Of a DNA stretch of 64,000 nt, positions 57,200 through 64,000 are shown piece by piece; position 1 is the stretch's first letter, and every line of letters starts with the position of its first letter. A model generated the notes under the pieces. The model was not told the DNA's origin. It saw only the letters and a list, made by a program, of their open reading frames with translations, and searched no databases. Both the position numbers and the translations under genes were made by a program. The stretch covers positions 63,091,826 to 63,155,825 of the forward strand of contig OW388302.1 in the NCBI GenBank assembly GCA_936450465.1. Direction: 5' to 3'. This stretch comes from Gibbula magus (Eukaryota > Mollusca > Gastropoda > Trochida > Trochidae).

Positions 57200-60100
57200 G
57201 TAAGTTTGATTTGAGAGGCATTATCGTGGACATCTTGAGGTCTTACCGTCACAGGCCCCCCTAAGTAATTGAAGGAAATGCGTCAATTTTGAAGAAAATC
57301 CATCCAAACTTGAAAGAAAAGCGCCCATTACGGAAAAAAATGCTTCTTTCCTCGAAACAAACGCAGCAATATCGGTGAATCCACGGTAATTACTGAAACA
57401 ATCATTCCGATTTTGGAAGGAAGAGCGTCTCTATCGGAAACGACTTCGGCCTTTTCCGTGAATTCTCGGTCGATGCCGGAAATGCACACCTCAAAAAATG
57501 GCGTCCGAAGAAGGTTCTCCTGTTTTAGTGAGTAATGTTTTTACTGTTTACAGTCCGTACTTTACATGAATCGAAGTTAAAATACTTTTGTTGAATGCGT
57601 CTATGTATAAGGAATCGACAAGACTATAGTTTATTGTCATGAAAATGACTAGTTACGGTGCTTATGTTGAAACAGTTCACGATTCGCCGATTGTTTACAT
57701 CGGAGACAGGTGAAGCCGTACCACTAACAGAAGCATAGATGATCTCGGAAACGTATCAGAGGTTTCAGGGTTCTTTCATATTAAGTAATTTTCATTTATT
57801 CATTTAATTTCGTCACCTTATATGCGAGTCCATGTCAATGGGATTGCTTATTTGGTTATTTATTTCGCGTTTTCTTCACCGAGTGACTTGTAAAAAAACA
57901 CTTTTCTTTTTTTGTTATTCTTACAAAATAATTATTATAACCAAATGTACTTAACTAAACCATTCTTTATCCATTTTATATTCGTTTATATTTATATTTT
58001 GATAATTATATTCTAGTAAAATCCGGAATAATTTTAACCCTTTAGCAGACATTTAGTGGTACGGCTTCACCCGTCTTCGATGTAAACAATCGGCGAATCG
58101 TGAACTGTTTCAACATAAGCACCGTAACTAGTCATTTTCATGACAATAAACTATAGTCTTGTCGATTCCTTATACATAGACGCATTCAACAAAAGTATTT
58201 TAACTTCGATTCATGTAAAGTACGGACTGTAAACAGTAAAAACATTACTCACCAAAACAGGAGAACCTTCTTCGGACGCCATTTATCTATGTGTGCATAT
58301 CCGACATCGACCGAGAATTCACGGAAAAGGACGAAGTCGTTTCCGATAGAGACGCTCTTCCTTCCAAAATCGGAATGATTGTTTCAGTAATTACCGTGAA
58401 TTCACCGATATTGCTGCGATTGTTTCGAGAAAAGAAGCATTGTCTTCCGTAATGGACGCATTTTTTTCAAATCTGGATGGATTTTCTTCAAAATTTACGC
58501 ATTTCCTTCAATTACTTAGGGGGGCCTGCGTCAGTTGTCAAAAAAAGAGAAATATTTTAGTACCCTGTACATTGTTGTTCGACGTCATCCCGCCAGGGGC
58601 TCAAGATGAAGTAGTTGTAGCTGACGCCCGACGGTTTCACTGTAATTTAGATGAGATGAACGACATTTTCAAGATTATTTCGCTATAAATATGTCAAACA
58701 AAAAAGGATCGTTATTATAAAAGTTTGAAGTTGCCACTGCAGTTAAACTACAGAATCGGAACAGAATACTAAGGTATCTGATATCAACAACAAGAAATCA
58801 GAATACTCCTCTTGAACTACAGGTGTACGTCAAGGGGAAACTTATTGAAACGGTTAATAAATACATATATACATTAAAGGGGCAGTAGCACGTTTTTAGA
58901 ACATTTTATTTTTTTCAAATTTCCCATTTTTGATAGTAGTTTATGTCAATTATATTTGCTTTAGATTGTAAAACATCTTATTACACAAACCAATTATACG
59001 TAGTGGTAATACCGGTGTTTGCATGGCGACCATTTTATTGTGAATACATTTTATTATTTCGAATGACAAAAATGATTCTCAAGGCTTTATGGAACCATGT
59101 ATTCTAATTTTTTAACTTGATTTTCCGAAAAGAAATGGTGTTTTACTATTGGTGACATTATTTTTCAATACATTTCATCGACTGATTTAAGCACAAAAAC
59201 GTGCTACTGCCTCTTTAAACTTCATGGATACGGAAGATTTGTTACACGCAGTAAATCCATTGTGGGAAACGCTACAAAGGCAATATACAGCTTACTTAAA
59301 TGATCACGCAATATAGGCTTACGATTATCAGCGTTTGATATGATGATACTCCTAATTTTAACGTTCAGCTTAAGGGATATGGAATCTAAACCTGATGTAT
59401 CACCCGTATCCCAATGTATATACCCTTCGTAAAATGCTACACCTGTTACACAGGCCTAGGTATAAACCAATTGAAACAAAGTCACAATTTAGAAATATCT
59501 TAGTATATAGTACGCATACAAACACAAATATATAATGTTTTGGGGTTTTTTTTTGCTCTTGTACCGCTGTTCCTGGTTGCGAACAAAGTTTTATTGATTG
59601 ATTGATCAGAATCAGAACCATTTTATCACTCATATCGCCACCAACGAAGGTACAAGAGCCATAAAAAGATGCAAAATATATATATGTTAGCGGCAATAAG
59701 GAGAATCAGGCAATAATGTTACTTCCTAGGCAATAAGCTACTGCCTAGGCAGTAACTTATTGCCTAAAATATTTAGGTAGTAAGCTTACTGCCTAGATAT
59801 ACTTTGACAAATTCTTCTTATTGCCTTAGGTAGTAGTGTTACTGCCTGAAGACAATACACTATTATTTCTTAGTATTTCTATTTTTAAATAAAGCAATAT
59901 TTTGCAATATTAAACATTAACAATGTCAAAGATTTAGATTTGATTCATTTGAAAACAAAACACTTGAACACCAGCTTATTGCTTGATAGTCTAGAGTGAG
60001 CGAACTCACCAATCAGTCATCAAGATCTGAGTTGGGCTTGATTGGTGATTACATATTAGCTTGCACTGTTTTAAGACAGAAGCAGTTCACATTGTTTGAA

Positions 60101-63100
60101 CAATTCTATGCATTTTCTTAACTTGAAATCCTGAATACATTTAGATTATCCGTTTTAAGAGAAGCTCATCTTTTGTTAAAGTTATATTTAAACCGGACTC
60201 ATTGTAACAATCTGTCATTCACCATGGCAGAGCTAAAATTTACAAGTGATATTCTCAAGAAGTATTCCAGTGGAAAAACACGAAACCTGCATAATAGAGA
60301 AAGCTATTTCAAGATTTTGGAAAGTGTTAAAAGTGGGAAAGCTGAAAATAAGTCCATTTACAGACTTATCAGAAAATATGCTGTTCTTGAAGTTGCTGGA
60401 ATTGAGCGTCTCATTGACAAAGTTGAAGAAGGAAACGACGAGAAGAGAGAAGCAGTCAGGAAAGAATCTATGTTTGATGGACAGGGAATGCACAAATGCA
60501 ATTGTACCTCTAATACAAAATGCATGACACAAAGGTGTAAATGCAAGAGAAGTGGACGGCAATGTTCCAGTAGATGCCACAATTCTGGTCCTTGCTGTAA
60601 CAAGTGAGACAAGATGTGGTTTAAACATATTTATTTCAATCAAGAAATGGATTGGTAAACAAGCATTAAGCTTATTTTAATACCGCTCCGTGAATACAAA
60701 AGTACAAAACATGTCATGGTGAATGTACAATAAAGCTGATAGATTTACATACGCCAACTTGTAACAAGTAGAACTTCAAATTAAACAATGAACAAGTGCC
60801 ACTGGTGCCAATTATTGTAATATATACATCAAACCAATCAGTTATTATTCAAATCTGCCTGTTAAAGTTATATAATCATGCACTGAGATTAATATTTCGT
60901 TATTTATGGAAGCAGAACAATTTGGATTTCCATATAAAACCGATTTCAGATTAAATCCTCTAAAATAGAAAAACGCATTTTGCCTTATAACAGTGTAGAG
61001 AGGACATGAAAAGAAAAAATGAATTGGGTCTTCATAAGAGTGTCCGCATGAACAGGCGGCTGTTTGGGATATACATCTTTCGTACTTGTGTGCATTTAAA
61101 TCGCTGCATTCAAGTCTAAGACGGGCATGTATAATTTGACAAAATCTGCTGCCGTAATTTAAGTCAAAATGGACGTGTATATCAGCATCTTGTTGGATAT
61201 CCTTTTTGAGGCTTAGAAGAGATGACGAAGTTCTGTGTAGACAAGATGTGTTTTTTGTAATAAACTATTTCTTAATGACTCTTTTCTGTTATCATTTTGA
61301 ACTGTTACATATATTTAGAACGTTTTATGGAATTAGCGTTACTACCTGGCCAAAATCGTAGGCAGTAGTGCTATTGCCTAAGGCAGTAACACTACTGCCT
61401 GCTTAAATGAGTCTTTCCCACTATTGCCTAGGCAGTGGCCTATTGCCTAGGAAGTAACGTTACTGCCTGATTCTCCTTATTGCCGCTAACATATACAAAT
61501 TGATCAAAACAGCAGGGATAGACAAATCTATGTTACAGTCAATATGTCAAATCAGCCATTTTACTAAATGCCTAAATGGGAAAAAAAGAGGAGACTTTTG
61601 AGGAAATGTTTTATTTCATAACATATTAACACAATTGAATAATAGTTCACAGTCAGGAAATACAGTCAGAGTTATAGCACAGTTCATATGAATATTTATT
61701 ACAACAGATAACACTCGTATGGCATCTACTATTGCACATGATATTGTTTTTTTCAACATTTGCAACGTCTTGTAGCAGATTTTGTCCCGATCTCCATAGT
61801 TACATCTAATAAAACCCTGCTCGATTTCGCTTTGACAGCTGTGACACACATTTAGATTGGTCAATTGCTTCCAAAGTTGAGAGTTTTTCTGGATAAAGAT
61901 CAAATTTATTTCTTGAGAACTACCCCTTCATTGTACCTGATGGACACCCTATTGTGTACTGGCCATCTTTAAGGGGCTCCGTATAAAATGAAAATATCCA
62001 TCAGTTGGTGTGCCACTTTTGTAGCACGCTTTGAGGTCAGACCCTTCAACACACAGAATTTCGTCAAATGATCCTGATAAACCATGATCCACTTGAAACT
62101 ACCATGTGGAAGTGACTGCATGTCAATAAGATGTGTATAGACAAATACAGATACAGACAATTGCTATTATATACATAAAGAATTGTACATGCAGTATTAA
62201 TATCAAGTGTACATTTAAGTGTATTGATAAACTTGCATATTCATATTTTTGACAACAGCAAGGTTACTATTGTTGTTTTGTCGCTGCGCCGCTCGTGAAA
62301 TATCTACTTTTCTACCTCACTCGATGAGATAAACATGGTCATTTGTCAAGGAAGACATATATATATTCAATGTATGTATGTAGACTATTCCTGGTGGAGC
62401 AACTGTGAGAGAGGGGATGTTGGACAGAACGCCACCTCCTTTCCACAAGCCATTGGACTTGGAGCTTCCTTTGAGTAAGTATAAATATATCGACGTTTCT
62501 AAAAGAAAATAGAAACTTCAGCCCCAAAGTATAACACTACTTGTGTTTCTCGCAATTATCTTACTACGTGTACAATCATACTGCTTAACTATCTACCTGG
62601 CTCTCCCTCTCATTCTCTATATATTATATCATTGTGTAGCTGAAGTGATTGAGAGATAACCTCCAATGGGATTCCTACCTCGTAGTCGTAAAAATAGCAA
62701 AATGCGTAGGAAAATGTCAGGTACATGTATGTAGCTTCACGTCAATGCCTCGGTAATAATACACATTGTCAGAGACGTGTTTTAAAGTATTCGTCAATCC
62801 GACGAGATGATAGTTAATGAAGCGAGAGGGCATCAATATAAATAATAAAGCTTCAAAGTTTGTAGAATTATCGCAAATCATAATTACCCATGCTCTAAAT
62901 AATATTCACACTTTTAAAATAGAAAAATACCAACAACATTTGTTCTTTCTTCCAATATTTCAGTAAGAAGTTGGTATACGCCGTAGCAGAAGTGACGAGC
63001 ACGGAAGTGAGAGCCATGTTCAACTACTTCCGGTCAATCCACGAATCAATGGCTGTCCACAAGGGCATCAGCTGTTTTAGCCCCAATGTTGATGCATTCA

Positions 63101-63126
63101 GAGACCCTAGGTGGGGCAGAGGGGAG
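56998..63126 (+). CDS. GH3 beta-xylosidase-like secreted enzyme, N-terminal three exons (continues past window)
   Basis: Exons 56998-57199, 62384-62474 and 62964-63126, phases 1, 2 and 0, all GT-AG: 152 codons. The start has A at -3 and gives a signal peptide (MIIVQFCYVLFLLSTEVAL), then YPFMNSSLPW, RVDDLVTRLTLPE, ITRLGIKDYSWWSNCERGDV, ATSFPQAIGLGASFD and FSPNVDAFRDPRWGRGE. These are the ordered motifs of the N-terminal TIM barrel of family 3 glycosidases of the beta-xylosidase type, which hydrolyse non-reducing beta-xylosides. The metazoan form usually reads WGTECLRGDV where this has WWSNCERGDV. The catalytic nucleophile and the C-terminal domains lie beyond base 64000, so activity cannot be judged. 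Confidence 0.9.
57252..58528. mobile_element. Foldback element, 1277 bp, about 475-bp inverted arms
   Basis: CAGGCCCCCCTAAGTAATTG at the left and its complement at the right end. The arms match in detail inward to about 57728 and 58053 (GGTACGGCTTCACC). The loop is about 325 bp. Exact 5-bp duplication CGTCA at 57247-57251 and 58529-58533. No transposase. Intron 1 of the GH3 gene. Confidence 0.92.
58874..59219 (+). mobile_element. Family-1 MITE, about 346 bp
   Basis: TTAAAGGGGCAGTAGCACG left, CGTGCTACTGCCTCTTTAA right. Same interior as the other copies. Confidence 0.85.
60173..60607 (+). CDS. Core-less Ginger/KRBA2-like transposase derivative, 144 aa
   Basis: Intact ORF inside the element. 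A second ATG at 60224 (MAELKF) may be the real start (128 aa). The N-terminal part (SYFKILESVKSGK, IYRLIRKYAVLEVAGIERLI) resembles the N-terminal domain of Ginger/KRBA2-type transposases. The C-terminal part (MHKCNCTSNTKCMTQRCKCK, CSSRCHNSGPCCNK) is the Cys-rich end of the same proteins. The whole integrase core (DDE), several hundred residues in full-length relatives, is absent, yet the frame is open throughout. It may be a deletion derivative that is still expressed. Family assignment is from memory. Confidence 0.7.
   Translation: MLKLYLNRTHCNNLSFTMAELKFTSDILKKYSSGKTRNLHNRESYFKILESVKSGKAENKSIYRLIRKYAVLEVAGIERLIDKVEEGNDEKREAVRKESMFDGQGMHKCNCTSNTKCMTQRCKCKRSGRQCSSRCHNSGPCCNK
60845..61240 (-). 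pseudogene. LINE C-terminal fragment carried inside the Ginger-like element
   Basis: A minus-strand open frame ending TAA at 60845. FDLNYGSRFCQIIHARLRLE, CSDLNAHKYERC, CSCGHSYEDPIHFFFSCPLY and IRQNAFFYF match the region after RT in jockey-type LINEs (CxCG ... HxxxxCP). No RT domain is attached. Confidence 0.75.
61616..62160 (-). pseudogene. Decayed Ginger/KRBA2-like transposase
   Basis: Minus strand 62160-61969 reads HLIDMQSLPHGSFKWIM, YQDHLTKFCVLKGL and AHQLMDIFILYGAP, the start of the integrase core with its first Asp (LIDMQ). 61903-61616 reads QGFIRCNYGDRDK, a remnant of the Cys-rich C-terminus. The middle is missing. Confidence 0.7.
62384..62474 (+). CDS. GH3 gene exon 2
   Basis: Acceptor TGTATGTAG; donor GA|GTAAGT. 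It reads DYSWWSNCERGDVGQNATSF and PQAIGLGASF. Confidence 0.9.
62964..63126 (+). CDS. GH3 gene exon 3
   Basis: Acceptor ATATTTCAG; donor GAG|GTGAGA. It reads KKLVYAVAEVTSTEVRAMFN, ISCFSPNVDAFRDPRWGRGE; the last motif is the strongest GH3 signature here. Confidence 0.92.
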
Positions 63127-63680
63127 GTGAGATTACATAAGGCCTTCACTAAAACCCAAGCCTGGGCAGAGTACAGATAAGGTAACCTAAGACCTTTAAG
63201 AAAGATTAGATAACCCTTAAAAGGACAGTGAGAACGGATATTAACTATGTAAACAACTTCGAGGAGATATTCCCGTTTGAGTAATTATACTAAATATCCA
63301 TGGTTAACATATACTATTTGGTTAAAATGTACATGTATTTTAGATGAACTTTAATAGCGTTAATCATCAAGTACCCATTTACAATGTATAATCAACATAA
63401 TTGACTAGACTATCGATTGGTTAAATGAGTTGTCGAGTTTTAACAAGTTATGTCAACCTGAGTTTGGACTCGGGAGCTATCATTTCTCAAAGATTGGTAA
63501 ATAGGAATAGATTAGTGTTAAACTATTCACTAACAAACTTCACGTTAAAACAAAGGAACGCCCATTCGTACTCTAAAGACAATTCTTCCGGCTCTAGTGC
63601 TAGCACCAAACATTATTCTTCATAATGTCCTCTCATTTGTTAATTTTGGCAGTGAAGTGAGTCCAGAGGTACAACAGCAG

Positions 63681-63897
63681 GTGAACTGTTCAAAGATTAG
63701 CATTACCAATTCACCTCACTAGCTCCACTCCAACCCTCTGATATGCAAAACCAACTTGCGTGTAGATGTAGAAGTCCAAAGGCTGCTGAACTAAGGATTA
63801 GCACTGTCAATTCACCTCGCTAGGATCACTCTCTGCTGATATTTGAACAGTAACCAACTTACGTGTAGATGTAGAAGTTCAAAGGCTGCTGAAATGA
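63681..63897. repeat. Tandem duplication, about 101-bp unit x 2
   Basis: GATTAGCATTACCAATTCACC ... GTGTAGATGTAGAAG(T)CCAAAGGCTGCTGAA is repeated once. No further GH3 exon was seen between 63127 and 64000. Confidence 0.85.
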
Positions 63898-64000
63898 GGA
63901 AGAGACAGAGACACCTGTTCAACTAGTATGTCGTCCTGAGCCTTGAACAAAAACATAAATGCACCCTTCTTAAGTCTAAAATATGTAGGCCAGTCAGATC

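Larger units (their letters stand above)
59685..61491 (+). mobile_element. Ginger-like non-autonomous element, 1807 bp
   Basis: Ends TGTTAGCGGCAATAAGGAG / CTCCTTATTGCCGCTAACA are inverted. The next 100-150 bp on each side are full of inverted GGCAATA / GGCAGTAAC motifs. TATA flanks both ends (59681-59684 and 61492-61495), though the left flank is itself TA-rich. TGT...ACA ends with a 4-bp duplication fit Ginger1 elements, and the internal ORF supports that. Intron 1 of the GH3 gene. Confidence 0.8.

Noticed and set aside
58440..58688. 82-codon ORF
   Set aside because: It lies mostly inside the right arm of the foldback element; no domain.

Overview
The window looks like an animal genome, most likely a lophotrochozoan and probably a mollusc. 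Genes are split by long AT-rich introns with GT-AG junctions, and there are tRNA-derived SINEs, Tc1-like and Ginger-like transposons, CR1/L2-like and L1-like LINEs and many small inverted-repeat elements. The species cannot be named from the sequence alone.

Three protein-coding genes are supported, all on the + strand. (1) The 3' end of an SLC6-family transporter (gene A): its last intron is filled from base 1 to about 8156 by a 51-bp minisatellite, and its terminal coding exon is 8781-8864. (2) A complete tandem paralogue (gene B), 12811-53383: 14 coding exons whose phases all fit, totalling 1839 nt (612 codons plus stop). (3) The first three coding exons of a secreted glycoside hydrolase family 3 (beta-xylosidase-like) gene, from 56998 to beyond the window.

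The most unusual feature is in the SLC6 pair. The 51-bp minisatellite (about 160 copies in gene A, about 47 in gene B) is a tandem copy of the junction between the penultimate coding exon and its intron: 39 nt of exon end, the 5' splice site and 12 nt of intron. A second, unrelated 27-bp minisatellite in gene B (40121 to about 41470) is likewise a tandem copy of the junction of exon 10. Two arrays in one gene, each seeded on a 5' splice site and each a multiple of 3, produce dozens of decoy donor sites. Gene B also departs from SLC6 consensus at positions that normally hold Na+ and Cl-.

The rest is mobile DNA in introns and spacers. It includes a Tc1-like element with TA duplications (42493-44058), a LINE with one nonsense codon and a 3' frameshift (44234 to about 47517) sitting between the arms of an older inverted repeat, and a foldback element with 5-bp target duplications (57252-58528). 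A 1.8-kb Ginger-like element (59685-61491) carries a small intact ORF that keeps the N- and C-terminal domains of the transposase but lacks the integrase core. A decayed relative lies next to it.
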